Assembly (NCBI GenBank): GCA_039029195.1 | Contig: JBCCGR010000013.1 | Location: forward strand, 1 to 64,000 | Direction of reading: 5' to 3' | DNA: 64,000 nt | DNA from: JBCCGR01 sp039029195 | GTDB taxonomy: Bacteria; Pseudomonadota; Alphaproteobacteria; Rhizobiales; Rhizobiaceae | Shown here: positions 28,870-37,779 of the stretch, piece by piece | Position numbering within the stretch: the stretch's first letter is position 1 | How the letters are laid out: every line of letters starts with the position of its first letter | Position numbers and translations under genes: made by a program | Notes under the pieces: model-generated | What the model was told of the DNA's origin: nothing | What the model saw: only the letters and a program-made list of their open reading frames with translations | Database searches by the model: none

Positions 28870-29469
28870 ATGCGCGAACCAATTGTTGAACCGAGAAATC
28901 AGAAATCCAATGCCGGTATTATCGGCGGAATCAAGCGTTTCAAGAAAGATGAAAACGGCGCAACAGCCGTGGAGTTTGCGTTTGTATCACTGCCGTTTTT
29001 CGCACTTGTTCTCGCGATCATCGAAACGTGTCTGGCTTTCTTTGCAGGTCAGGCGCTTGAAACGGCAGTTGATGAAGCCGCCCGAAAAATTCGCACTGGC
29101 CAGGTCGGTTCAGTCAGCCACGATCTGAACAAGTTCACTCAGGAAGTCTGTTCCTGTGGGCTACAGCTGTTCAACTGCGCAAACCTGAAACTTGATGTGA
29201 AGAGCTACGCGACTTTCTCCGCATCCAGCCCTTCCGTTCCGCTCGACAATGGCAATCTGGATGCCTCCGGGCTGGAGTTCAATCCGGGGGGTGCGGGATC
29301 AATTAACGTGGTTCGCGCCTACTACGAATGGCCCGTCGTCCTCGACTACCTTTGGGCCGGCACCAACAACATGTCCAACGGCAAACGTCTGCTTGTTGCC
29401 ACGGCAGCTTTCCGGAGCGAGCCGTTCTCAGGCGCAGGTGGCCAGCAGAACGCAAACGCTTGCAACTGA
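28870..29469 (+). CDS. TadE-like pseudopilin
   Basis: 199 residues. The N-terminal TadE signature is clear: basic segment (IKRFKKDENGATAVEFAFVS) leading into one hydrophobic helix (about 38-62). TadE/TadG-type minor pseudopilins are parts of Flp pilus assembly machines. The region after the helix is a secreted-type domain with several Cys (CSCGLQLFNC). The gene is paired with another TadE-like gene 24 bp downstream; the remaining tad/cpa genes are not in the window. Confidence 0.85.
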   Translation: MREPIVEPRNQKSNAGIIGGIKRFKKDENGATAVEFAFVSLPFFALVLAIIETCLAFFAGQALETAVDEAARKIRTGQVGSVSHDLNKFTQEVCSCGLQLFNCANLKLDVKSYATFSASSPSVPLDNGNLDASGLEFNPGGAGSINVVRAYYEWPVVLDYLWAGTNNMSNGKRLLVATAAFRSEPFSGAGGQQNANACN

Positions 29470-29493
29470 CGCCGTGGCATTGATGAGATTTGA

Positions 29494-30096
29494 ATGGAGC
29501 AGATGATGTTTGGGATTCGTCAGAGACTGAGGTATTTCCACGCCGCAAGCTGGGCGCTTGTCGATCGTTTCATCCACGACGTTCGGGGGGTGAATGCCGT
29601 TGAATTCGCCCTCGTGGCCCCAATGCTTGTCGGTCTTTACATCGGGTCAGCAGAAACCGCGCTGGGTGTCTCCATCAACCGCAAGGTTTCACGCGTTTCA
29701 AGCACCGTGAGCGACCTGATTGCTCAGTCGCAGGCGATAACCGCTGAAGACATCGACGCAACCATGAATGCTGCCTACGGCATCATGGCTCCCATGTCGC
29801 AGGAGAAAATCAACAAGTTGCGCATTGTGGTGACCGGTGTAGACATCGACGCAAACAAGAACACGAAAGTGCTTTGGAGTCGTGCCAAGGGTGCCGGCGC
29901 CACAGCTGCTGCTCTGAATTCATCCTATTCCATTCCGTCGAACATCAAGATTGCGAACACATTCATCGTCGTGGCGCATGTTCAATATGACTACACGCCA
30001 AATCTGGGTGGCAATATCACGGGTTCGATCAACTTTGACAAAAAGAACTATCTGCGACCACGCATTGGTAGCTCGGTTACTTGTTCGAACTGCTGA
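29494..30096 (+). CDS. TadE/TadG-like pseudopilin
   Basis: 200 residues. DVRGVNAVEFALVAPMLVG gives the pseudopilin-type N-terminal motif followed by a membrane helix (about 35-58). The C-terminal part is extracytoplasmic and ends with CSNC. It is likely in an operon with the preceding TadE-like gene. Its last 20 bp overlap the end of the convergent PhnD-like gene. Confidence 0.82.
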   Translation: MEQMMFGIRQRLRYFHAASWALVDRFIHDVRGVNAVEFALVAPMLVGLYIGSAETALGVSINRKVSRVSSTVSDLIAQSQAITAEDIDATMNAAYGIMAPMSQEKINKLRIVVTGVDIDANKNTKVLWSRAKGAGATAAALNSSYSIPSNIKIANTFIVVAHVQYDYTPNLGGNITGSINFDKKNYLRPRIGSSVTCSNC

Positions 30097-31060
30097 GCAG
30101 ATCTCCGGGAGGAAGATCTTTCGCGCGTCTAACAAGGTCAATAAACGGCTCGTATTCGGTCATAGATACAATCGCGAACCCGCCGCCAAATCTCTGGTCC
30201 AAAGCGTCGTATAGATGCGGAGAAGAACCGTTTAGTGCCAGCATATAGCTGGCAATGATCTTCCGCGCCTCGCCGGGCACGGCCTTTATGACGGCGTGCG
30301 GCCCATGTGGGATTGCGATTGATTTCCACAGGACCACATATTCAACCTGTCCTTCGTCGGCAATCGAACGAAGGTGTCTCAAGGACCCGCGCGAGTATCC
30401 CTGCGCTTCATCTCCCGCTAACGAACTCCACCCAAAAAATGCGCCAATTTTACCCTCGCGCAATGACTCAGAAGCCGTTTCCGCCTGGTCGGTGACTTCG
30501 AAGTTGATCGCAGATGTCAATTCCGGATGATCTGACAGGAACTGCAGGCGCGGAACCAGGTGACCGGCAACCGAGCCGCGTCCGGCATAAGCAATCGTTT
30601 GTCCAGGAAGGGCGTTGGTCGCAATGGCGACATCTGAACGGGAGATCAGAACGGATCGAAATGAGGATCCGCCATCTTGCGAAAGGGGCGCAATAACCGG
30701 TTCCACACATTCGCAAATCAGGTGAAGCGCAGAAAAAGCGCTGGTCGAGTATATCGCATAATGCAGCCAACCTTGACGCTGCATCTCCATCAGGCTCGCA
30801 TAGTCACTCTTGATGATGAGTTCTACCGGAACACCCAAAGCCTGTTGAAGCTGATCGCGTATCAGGGTGAGACGGCGCCGAACCGTGGCATCCTGATCAT
30901 TCAGAACCACGCCAAAGCGAAATGTGGGTAGAGATTTGCGCCAATCCTCTGTTGTGGTCTCGCCTGTGTTTTCGTTTGCAAGCGCCGCTCCGGTAAGAAT
31001 CAACGCACCGCAAATGGACAGCAGCCAACAGCGAAGAACTCCGAGCATTGTTCCAAACAT
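30077..31060 (-). CDS. PhnD-like periplasmic binding protein
   Basis: 327 residues from the ATG at 31060 (a GTG at 31072 is possible). A signal peptide is visible (cleavage near GAALA). The mature protein belongs to the PhnD / phosphonate-type substrate-binding superfamily: FRFGVVLNDQDATVRRR, DYASLMEMQRQGWLHYAIYSTSAF and the GRGSVAGHLVP ligand-loop region. No permease or ATPase gene is adjacent, so it may be an orphan receptor or sensor domain rather than part of an importer. Ligand unknown. Confidence 0.78.
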   Translation of the reverse strand: MFGTMLGVLRCWLLSICGALILTGAALANENTGETTTEDWRKSLPTFRFGVVLNDQDATVRRRLTLIRDQLQQALGVPVELIIKSDYASLMEMQRQGWLHYAIYSTSAFSALHLICECVEPVIAPLSQDGGSSFRSVLISRSDVAIATNALPGQTIAYAGRGSVAGHLVPRLQFLSDHPELTSAINFEVTDQAETASESLREGKIGAFFGWSSLAGDEAQGYSRGSLRHLRSIADEGQVEYVVLWKSIAIPHGPHAVIKAVPGEARKIIASYMLALNGSSPHLYDALDQRFGGGFAIVSMTEYEPFIDLVRRAKDLPPGDLLSSSNK

Positions 31061-31152
31061 TTGTTCTGCCACCGTGGACGGGCGAATCGCACACCTCAGA
31101 CACGCGTCACAGTGCTTAGCCAGGTGGGTGTTTGCAACCCGGAGCCCCGCCC

Positions 31153-32340
31153 TCAGGCGAAATAGCGCTCCAGAAAAGTCTCATACACTCGGGTCAGCAG
31201 TTGGAGATCAGAAAGTTCGACCCGTTCATCGACCTGATGCATGGTCTGCCCAACCAGACCAAATTCAACCACGGGGCAGTAATCCTTGATAAAGCGGGCA
31301 TCAGAGGTCCCACCACCAGTCGAAATCTCAGGCAGCTTACCGCATACAGTCTCAATGGCAGAGCTCAGCGTGTTGATCAGCTTTTCGTCCCGGGTCAGGA
31401 AACACGGGCTTGGTCGGCCTTTCCAATTGATGCGAAGCGAATAATCGTCGTCATCAGGAAGCGCCGCCACACATCGCTCTTCTATTTCCGAGGCTAGAGT
31501 GTCAGCCGTCCAGATATCATTGAAGCGAATATTGAACTTTGCGGTCGCACGCACTGGAATCACGTTGAGCGCCGGATTTCCAACATCTGCCGTCACAAAC
31601 TCCAGATTGCTTGGCTGAAACCGGTTGTTTCCAGCATCCAAAGGTTGACCAAGCACTGCCTGCATCACATCGAGCAGTACCGGAATGGGGTTACGCGCCA
31701 AGTGTGGGTAGGCCACATGCCCCTGCACACCATCGACAATAATCTCGCCTGATAGGGATCCTCTGCGACCAACCTTGATCGCATCGCCAATCGTTTCAGG
31801 GTTCGTCGGTTCGCCCAGTACGCAGGCATCGATAGTTTCGCCCTGTTCCGTAATCCACTTCAGCAGCTTATCGGTGCCGTTGATCGCCGGGCCCTCTTCA
31901 TCGCCGGTGATCAGGAATGAGATTGAACCATCGAAGTACGGATGCGAACTCAGGAATGACGAGGCCGCTGCGACGAACGCCGCGATACCGCCCTTCATAT
32001 CCACTGCACCACGACCATAAAGAACACCATCCTCAACTGTTGCTGAAAATGGATCGTGCGACCAGCTGCTCAGTTCTCCTGGCGGAACCACGTCCGTGTG
32101 TCCCGCGAAGCAGAGATTGGGGGCACGATCTCCAATGCGAGCATAAAGATTTTTGATTGCTGGACTGTCTTCGCTCTCAAATTCCACAATTTGAGTTCGA
32201 AACCCCAGAGCATCCAGTTGATCGGATAGTGTATTCAACGACCCACCGTCATGAGGGGTCACCGACTGACACCTGATCAATTGTTCCAATACAGTGCGGG
32301 GATCATACACCGTTGCGGTGTTCGAAGAATTCTCAGCCAT
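31153..32340 (-). CDS. dapE: Succinyl-diaminopimelate desuccinylase
   Basis: 395 residues, an M20 zinc hydrolase. It releases succinate from N-succinyl-LL-diaminopimelate on the way to lysine and peptidoglycan. Metal-site motifs: FAGHTDVVPPG, AVDMKGG, ITGDEEGPA, and a C-terminal VEFGLVGQTMHQVDE His. dapD, which makes its substrate's precursor, lies 1.3 kb upstream on the same strand. Confidence 0.96.
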   Translation of the reverse strand: MAENSSNTATVYDPRTVLEQLIRCQSVTPHDGGSLNTLSDQLDALGFRTQIVEFESEDSPAIKNLYARIGDRAPNLCFAGHTDVVPPGELSSWSHDPFSATVEDGVLYGRGAVDMKGGIAAFVAAASSFLSSHPYFDGSISFLITGDEEGPAINGTDKLLKWITEQGETIDACVLGEPTNPETIGDAIKVGRRGSLSGEIIVDGVQGHVAYPHLARNPIPVLLDVMQAVLGQPLDAGNNRFQPSNLEFVTADVGNPALNVIPVRATAKFNIRFNDIWTADTLASEIEERCVAALPDDDDYSLRINWKGRPSPCFLTRDEKLINTLSSAIETVCGKLPEISTGGGTSDARFIKDYCPVVEFGLVGQTMHQVDERVELSDLQLLTRVYETFLERYFA

Positions 32341-32387
32341 TCAACAGCGTCTAAAGCCCCGGCCAAACAGGGTCAATCGCCAGGTGA

Positions 32388-33215
32388 TCAAAGTCCGGGC
32401 AACACAATGACGGTCGGTTGTTTCGGAAGAGTTTTGAGAGATAGCCGGAGTTTGTTTTCCGAGCGGGTTTCGATGGCAAATCCATCACCCAGTGAACTTA
32501 AAAATGTTGGCAGCGCATTGAAACCGCGAACATGCATCGGCAGAACGACCGACGACCGCAGGCGCGCAAGTATGTCCACAATGCCCACATGGCTCATTGT
32601 CATGCCGCCATCCACCGGCACCATAACCACATCCAACCGCCCGATTTTTCCAAAATGTGCATCACTCAGCTTGTGATGGAGATGGCCGAGGTGACCGATA
32701 CAAAGACCGGCGACTTCGAAAATGAAGATGGAGTTTCCATCCTTTTCAAAACCAAAGTTCATAATGTCAGTGGTTACATTTCGAACAAGCACATCTTCGA
32801 CCACCAGATGATGATCAGCGGGCCCTCCGTCTGGATTCCACCCGCGAAGCACATGTTCAATCGAAGGGTCTGGGAAGTCGGTGTAGTGCGTCGTGTGCGC
32901 ATGGTTCATCGTGACCACACGCAAAGATTCATCCCGCCCGTAGAGCCCGGAATAGTCCGTTGCGATCAACACGCCCGCGGGGCTCTTCAACACATAGGTT
33001 GAGTGGCCAGCGAACGATATTTCAACCTCCGGCAACGAAGACGATGCATCGCGTTTGAAACTGGCAAAAGTGATTGAAAACTGTGGGTCTTGATCAAGAT
33101 TGTCGGCTATTGCCAAACAAGTGCTCGGCACGCGGCTGGATTGGGCAGACGCGTTGAAGGTCATCATCAAAGTTGACGAAACCAAAATCGCTAGGGCAGC
33201 GAGGATTCTCGGCAT
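32388..33215 (-). CDS. Secreted metallo-beta-lactamase-fold hydrolase
   Basis: 275 residues with a signal peptide (residues 1-24, ending NASA). The fold is UlaG/MBL-like: ISFAGHSTYVLKSPAGVLIATDY at the domain start, a metal motif NHAHTTHYTD, CIGHLGHLHH and VVMVPVDGGMTMSH. Not a classical beta-lactamase; substrate unknown. It sits between dapE and the DUF805 gene in the dap cluster, which hints at a wall-related role, but that is inference only. Confidence 0.82.
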   Translation of the reverse strand: MPRILAALAILVSSTLMMTFNASAQSSRVPSTCLAIADNLDQDPQFSITFASFKRDASSSLPEVEISFAGHSTYVLKSPAGVLIATDYSGLYGRDESLRVVTMNHAHTTHYTDFPDPSIEHVLRGWNPDGGPADHHLVVEDVLVRNVTTDIMNFGFEKDGNSIFIFEVAGLCIGHLGHLHHKLSDAHFGKIGRLDVVMVPVDGGMTMSHVGIVDILARLRSSVVLPMHVRGFNALPTFLSSLGDGFAIETRSENKLRLSLKTLPKQPTVIVLPGL

Positions 33216-33280
33216 GCACAGTCTCCGTGAATTGAAACGGAACTGCCCCTAGGTTAGCTGGCGGACTGAGTACTTGCAAT

Positions 33281-33655
33281 TCACCTTTCCGCCACCGGCG
33301 GACCGCCGAACTGATTGCTGTCTGGCTCTCCAGGAATAAAGCAAAGGGCCAAAAACCCGAGCCAGGCCGCGCCGGGAATAAATGAAACAAGCACCACCCA
33401 ACCCGAGATCCCGATGTCGTGCAGACGTTTAACGCTTAGCGCCAGCATGCTCCACATGGTACATCCAATTGATCCCAGAAAGGCGAACGCCCAGAAAACA
33501 ACAGATGAACTGTCGTTTGCCGAGATCGCCAGATTCATAAATGTGTATGTGTTGATACACAGAAGAAGACCGGCTGCCAGAGCGTAGGATTGGCGGCGTA
33601 TGCGTCCCCGGAAGGAGAACAGCAGCCACCAGACCGATTGAGGGCCGTCGCGCAT
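33281..33655 (-). CDS. DUF805 family inner-membrane protein
   Basis: 124 residues with about three to four membrane segments. The DUF805 hallmarks are FRGRIRRQSYALAAG near the start and ALSVKRLHDIGISGWV in the middle. Function of the family is not known. It lies 21 bp after dapD and is likely cotranscribed with it, an arrangement seen in other rhizobia. Confidence 0.85.
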   Translation of the reverse strand: MRDGPQSVWWLLFSFRGRIRRQSYALAAGLLLCINTYTFMNLAISANDSSSVVFWAFAFLGSIGCTMWSMLALSVKRLHDIGISGWVVLVSFIPGAAWLGFLALCFIPGEPDSNQFGGPPVAER

Positions 33656-33676
33656 ATCAAATGCTCTTCGGTCGCA

Positions 33677-34534
33677 TCAATCGCGAAGCAATTCGTTGAT
33701 CGATGTTTTGGAGCGGGTCTTTTCATCAACCTTTTTCACGATGACGGCGCAATAGAGGCCGGGACCTGGCTCGCCATTTCCCATTGGCTTGCCCGGCATC
33801 GTGCCTGCCACGACCACCGAATACGGAGGAACCTCTCCGTAGCTGATCTCACCAGTGGCGCGATCAACAATCTTCGTTGACTGACCAATGTAAACGCCCA
33901 TGCCAAGAACCGCCCCTTCCCGAACGATACAGCCCTCGACGACTTCTGATCGTGCACCGATGAAGCAATCATCTTCAATGATCACCGGTCCGGCCTGAAG
34001 GGGTTCAAGAACACCGCCAATGCCGACGCCACCGGACAAATGCACGTTCTTGCCAATCTGGGCACAGGAGCCCACGGTCGCCCAGGTGTCGACCATGGTG
34101 CCTTCGCCAACATTTGCTCCGAGATTTACAAATGACGGCATCAGAACGACCCCGGGAGCGATGTGTGCTGAATGGCGAACAACACAATTTGGCACGGCGC
34201 GAAATCCTGCCGCCCTGAAGTGGTTTTCACCCCAGCCCTCGAATTTTGATGGAACCTTGTCCCACCATGTGGCGTCGCCGGCTCCACCTTCGATAACGCT
34301 CATGTCGTTGAGCCTGAACGAAAGCAATACAGCTTTCTTCAGCCACTGGTTGACAGTCCAGTCTCCGTCTGCACCCTTTTCGGCAACCCGCACTGTACCG
34401 TCATCCAGGAGTTTCAATGCAGCTTCGACTGCATCCCGAACATCTCCGTTCGTGTTCGCATCGATTGCGTCACGCGCGTCGAACGCCTGATCAATTGTCG
34501 ATTCCAGTGCTGCGAGATCGCGCGCATCGGTCAT
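33677..34534 (-). CDS. dapD: Tetrahydrodipicolinate N-succinyltransferase
   Basis: 285 residues. It transfers succinate from succinyl-CoA to tetrahydrodipicolinate in the succinylase branch of lysine/DAP synthesis. A helical N-terminal domain precedes the left-handed beta-helix of hexapeptide repeats (about 100-245), and the region GVGIGGVLEPLQAGPVIIED is typical. CAGGAGA precedes the ATG. Divergent from the LOG-family gene. Confidence 0.97.
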   Translation of the reverse strand: MTDARDLAALESTIDQAFDARDAIDANTNGDVRDAVEAALKLLDDGTVRVAEKGADGDWTVNQWLKKAVLLSFRLNDMSVIEGGAGDATWWDKVPSKFEGWGENHFRAAGFRAVPNCVVRHSAHIAPGVVLMPSFVNLGANVGEGTMVDTWATVGSCAQIGKNVHLSGGVGIGGVLEPLQAGPVIIEDDCFIGARSEVVEGCIVREGAVLGMGVYIGQSTKIVDRATGEISYGEVPPYSVVVAGTMPGKPMGNGEPGPGLYCAVIVKKVDEKTRSKTSINELLRD

Positions 34535-34762
34535 GATTGTCTCCTGAATGAGGGTTCTGCCAGCATGGTTTTTTGACCGGGTTGTGGTTCAAAAAAATGC
34601 GGCCAGTCTTTGACTGAATTTCGCGCGGACGGTATGCGAAGGCCTTGCGCACGTCAATCTCGCGGTTGGGATTCGGCGCACACATTATTCGGGCCAGCAG
34701 AACCAACCCGGCGATGATTAAAGGCCTGCCTGTCCCTAGCGGACATCACAAAGGACGACGCG

Positions 34763-35617
34763 ATGAGCAACATCTCAATTGAACACTTTGGCTCACCTTT
34801 TCCCCATTCGGGTGAAGATCGCCGCAAGGCACGCAGCGTCCCGGAAACACCGCAGACAAAGTCACCGGCCTATAAGCTCGCATTTGATGATGAAGAGTTT
34901 TTGTGTCGCCCGGAAAACCGCCCCATTCGGCTGCAGCTTGAGCTTCTCAAGCCCGAGATGCTGCTGGCTGAGAAGGGAATTGAATCGACGGTGGTGCTGT
35001 TTGGCGGCGCACGAATTCCAGAACCAGGTGGCGAAGCCTGGGCTGCAAAGACTGACATTGCTCGCAAAAATCTCGAAGCAAGCTCCAAATACTATGAGGA
35101 AGCGCGTGAGTTTGCTCGCATCGCGTCACGCGAATCTGCCAAGAGCAGCTATCGGAATTTCGTCGTCGTAACAGGTGGTGGCCCTGGAGTCATGGAAGCA
35201 GGCAACCGCGGAGCGGAGGATGTTGGCGCGCCGTCAATCGGCCTGAACATCGTGCTGCCCCACGAACAGGCTCCAAACAAGCATGTTACACCCGAGCTTT
35301 GTTTCAACTTTCACTATTTTGCCATCCGAAAAATGCACTTTTTAATGCGCGCCCGCGCGATTGCCGTGTTCCCGGGCGGCTTTGGAACGATGGATGAATT
35401 TTTCGAAACGCTGACACTCATTCAGACCGGTCGAATGGATCGCGTCCCCGTACTCTTGTTTGGCGAGAAGTTCTGGGGTCGGGTGATCAATCTTGATGCT
35501 CTCGCCGAAGAAGGTACCATTTCGCCCGACGACGTTGATCTGTTCACCATTGTCGACACGGCCGAACAGGGATGGGCGGAGATCGCCCGCTACTACGGCC
35601 TGGACAGTGCGGGCTGA
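34763..35617 (+). CDS. LOG-family (TIGR00730) Rossmann-fold protein
   Basis: 284 residues. The family includes cytokinin-activating phosphoribohydrolases and nucleotide 5'-monophosphate nucleosidases. Motifs GGGPGVMEAGNRGA and PGGFGTMDEFFE are intact, matching active enzymes. The N-terminal ~80 residues are an extension beyond the core LOG domain. AAAGGACG lies upstream. Its stop overlaps the engB start (TGATG). Specific substrate cannot be told. Confidence 0.88.
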   Translation: MSNISIEHFGSPFPHSGEDRRKARSVPETPQTKSPAYKLAFDDEEFLCRPENRPIRLQLELLKPEMLLAEKGIESTVVLFGGARIPEPGGEAWAAKTDIARKNLEASSKYYEEAREFARIASRESAKSSYRNFVVVTGGGPGVMEAGNRGAEDVGAPSIGLNIVLPHEQAPNKHVTPELCFNFHYFAIRKMHFLMRARAIAVFPGGFGTMDEFFETLTLIQTGRMDRVPVLLFGEKFWGRVINLDALAEEGTISPDDVDLFTIVDTAEQGWAEIARYYGLDSAG

Positions 35618-36270
35618 TGAGCAGTAACCCACCTGCCTCCGGGCGTTCCTTGTTCGGCACCAAGTGGGAATTCCTGCTTGGTGTGCCGTCAATGAAGTTT
35701 CTTCCTCCGGAAGGGCCGGCAGAAATCGCATTTGCGGGACGGTCGAATGTGGGCAAATCCTCGCTCATTAATGCGCTCACACGCCAGAGCGGGCTTGCAC
35801 GGACGTCAAACACGCCCGGCCGGACCCAGGAACTGAATTACTTTGCGCCGCAGGATGGCTGGCAGGACGAGACCGGAGCACCTCAGATTGCCCTGGTGGA
35901 TATGCCGGGCTACGGATTTGCCAAGGCACCCAAGGCTCAGGTTGAAGCCTGGACAAAGCTGATCCTCGATTATCTGAAAGGGCGCGCGACTTTAAAGCGG
36001 GTCTATGTGCTAATTGATGCCCGGCACGGGCTGAAAAAGAACGATCTGGAGGTTCTTGATCTGCTCGACAAAACAGCCGTGTCCTATCAGATCGTGTTAA
36101 CCAAAGCCGACAAAATAAAGCCCCCGGCCTTGGAGCGGCTTAAATCTGACACGCTTGCGTCCCTCAAAAAACGACCAGCGGCCTATCCGGAGATCGTCGC
36201 CACAAGTTCACAAAAAGAAACTGGCCTCGAAACGCTGCGCAATGTCATCGCAGAGGCTTACACGAGTTAG
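35617..36270 (+). CDS. engB: Ribosome biogenesis GTPase EngB (YihA/YsxC)
   Basis: 217 residues from the ATG at 35617, which overlaps the upstream stop by one base. A small GTPase needed for large-subunit assembly. G1 GRSNVGKSS, G3 DMPGYG and G4 LTKADK are visible. The N-terminus is about 20 residues longer than in E. coli, normal for rhizobia. Convergent with the DM13 gene; AACCGGAC/GTCCGGTT (36291-36323) in the gap is a weak terminator candidate. Confidence 0.95.
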   Translation: MSSNPPASGRSLFGTKWEFLLGVPSMKFLPPEGPAEIAFAGRSNVGKSSLINALTRQSGLARTSNTPGRTQELNYFAPQDGWQDETGAPQIALVDMPGYGFAKAPKAQVEAWTKLILDYLKGRATLKRVYVLIDARHGLKKNDLEVLDLLDKTAVSYQIVLTKADKIKPPALERLKSDTLASLKKRPAAYPEIVATSSQKETGLETLRNVIAEAYTS

Positions 36271-36391
36271 CACCGCGGTTTCGAAGTCAAAACCGGACGG
36301 GGCGGCTTGGTCCACGTCCGGTTGCATGGCCACTGAATTCTCAGGGGGTTGGGAATGAGTGGCACAGTAAGAAAAACGCAGAGTGGTTGGG

Positions 36392-36823
36392 CTAATTCAA
36401 ATTCGCGGCACCCAGAGGTACGGCAAACTTGCTGCACCAGACCACAAATCCATCATAGCTATTCACAGCGATTGAAGCGGGTAATTCATAGGTTTGTTTG
36501 CCGGTCAGTTTCTTGAGTTCTGCAAACTCAGTGGATTTGTCGAACTTGCCGCCCTTCGTGAATGCCAAGGTTGGAGACGGTGCGCCATCAAGGCTGAAAT
36601 CTTCTCCAAGTTCGACAATCAATTTGTCCCCGTCCTTACGGATGGTGACTGTTCCTGTCGTGATGTGATCACTTCTCCCGGAAAGCGTTCCTGACTTGAT
36701 GACGTCAGCTGACTGCGCCGGTTCGGGCACGAGGAATGAAATCACGGCAAGTGCGAGCAATAGGGAGAGAGAGCCGAAGAGGCGCGTAAGTGCGAATTTG
36801 TGCGAAGAAACAGCGTGGTGCAT
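36392..36823 (-). CDS. Secreted DM13-domain protein
   Basis: 143 residues from the ATG at 36823, which has AGGAG 6 nt upstream; a longer frame begins at 36868. A signal peptide or anchor (about 12-38, ending AQSA) precedes a DM13 domain: SGTLSGRSDHITTGTVTI, SPTLAFTKGG and the conserved VVWCSKFAVPLGAANL with the single conserved Cys. DM13 domains are predicted to have redox roles in electron-transfer proteins. It diverges from a TetR-family gene and shares its operator region. Confidence 0.82.
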   Translation of the reverse strand: MHHAVSSHKFALTRLFGSLSLLLALAVISFLVPEPAQSADVIKSGTLSGRSDHITTGTVTIRKDGDKLIVELGEDFSLDGAPSPTLAFTKGGKFDKSTEFAELKKLTGKQTYELPASIAVNSYDGFVVWCSKFAVPLGAANLN

Positions 36824-36896
36824 AGGAGCTCCTGCGAGGTTGAAGGCGGCGCGACTGGTGCGCGGCAATTCGTTTTGACAGCAGGATATTGGCGAT

Positions 36897-36917
36897 TAGG
36901 AACCGATCGGTCTATTA
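36897..36917 (+). promoter_or_regulatory. Candidate TetR operator, copy 1
   Basis: A 21-bp site containing the perfect palindrome ACCGATCGGT. It matches the reverse complement of the site at 36942-36962 at 16 of 21 positions (shared parts GGAACC and GTCTATTA). The pair lies in the divergent promoter region between the DM13 and TetR genes, 24 bp apart. Confidence 0.6.
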
Positions 36918-36941
36918 AACTGATGCTGACAATTTCGTGAA

Positions 36942-36962
36942 TAATAGACTACTTGGTTCCCA
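36942..36962 (-). promoter_or_regulatory. Candidate TetR operator, copy 2 (inverted)
   Basis: Read on the minus strand this repeats copy 1 with the same ends (TGGGAACC and GTCTATTA) but an imperfect centre. TetR-family regulators usually repress their own gene and a divergent neighbour through such sites. The spacing centre-to-centre is 45 bp. Confidence 0.55.
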
Positions 36963-37019
36963 ATCACTCCATACTCATCTACTGAAGCCTCAACGAGAGC
37001 CAAGGCAGTAAGGTGACTA

Positions 37020-37613
37020 GTGGCACGCCCTCGCGAGTTTGATCTTTCAGACGCAATCGATACGGCAATGCGTTTGTTTTGGAGAAACGGCTATGCCGGC
37101 ACAGGTTTGCAGGAGCTGCTGGATGCACTTGGCATCACACGAGGCAGTTTCTACAAAGCCTTTGGCAGCAAGAAGCAACTCTTTCTCAAAACTCTCGATC
37201 ACTATGACTCCACCATCGTGACACCGGCGACACAATTGCTGTCGGATGAAAGTTTAACGGGTGAAGAACGCCTCACTCGTGCTTTGCAGTCTGGCGTGCT
37301 TCAGCTGTTGAGAGGTGAAAAAAGCGGCTGTCTGTTGTGCAACACCGCTGCTGAGCCCGATTTTTGTGATCAGCAGATCTCCGAAAAGGTGACGGAGCAG
37401 TTGGATCGAATCACCCATGCGTTTGCCACTGCGTTGAAAGGCACAAAACGCTTCGGCCAAGCAAAGCTGCAGGTCGTTGATGACGAGGCCCGCGCTATGA
37501 CATTGAGCTATGTCGGTTTGCGTATTTTGTCTCGTGGAGGGCGTTCGGCCGACACCTTGCAGGCCGCTGTCAACAGACAGCTATCCATACTGAAATCACC
37601 GATAGAGAAGTAA
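37020..37613 (+). CDS. TetR/AcrR-family repressor with Cys cluster
   Basis: 197 residues, GTG start. The N-terminal helix-turn-helix is clear (LQELLDALGITRGSFYKAFGSKKQLF, about 30-55). The ligand domain contains GCLLC (Cys104, Cys107) and Cys116, comparable in place to the reactive cysteine of the electrophile sensor NemR (Cys106). A role in sensing oxidants or electrophiles is therefore plausible but inferred. It diverges from the DM13 gene and precedes a disulfide oxidoreductase gene. Confidence 0.88.
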   Translation: MARPREFDLSDAIDTAMRLFWRNGYAGTGLQELLDALGITRGSFYKAFGSKKQLFLKTLDHYDSTIVTPATQLLSDESLTGEERLTRALQSGVLQLLRGEKSGCLLCNTAAEPDFCDQQISEKVTEQLDRITHAFATALKGTKRFGQAKLQVVDDEARAMTLSYVGLRILSRGGRSADTLQAAVNRQLSILKSPIEK

Positions 37614-37779
37614 GCCAACATGATTGACACAGAGTGGGACCGCAATTGGGTTGGGTATCCCGAGAGACAAAGTGTAGGAACGCCGGGCACCGGATCGCCC
37701 GATTTCGCTCCGAGCCAACACCATTTTTTCATGCGTTTTTTGCGCCCGACAAACCGTTCAAACAGGATTTTTTCCAGCA

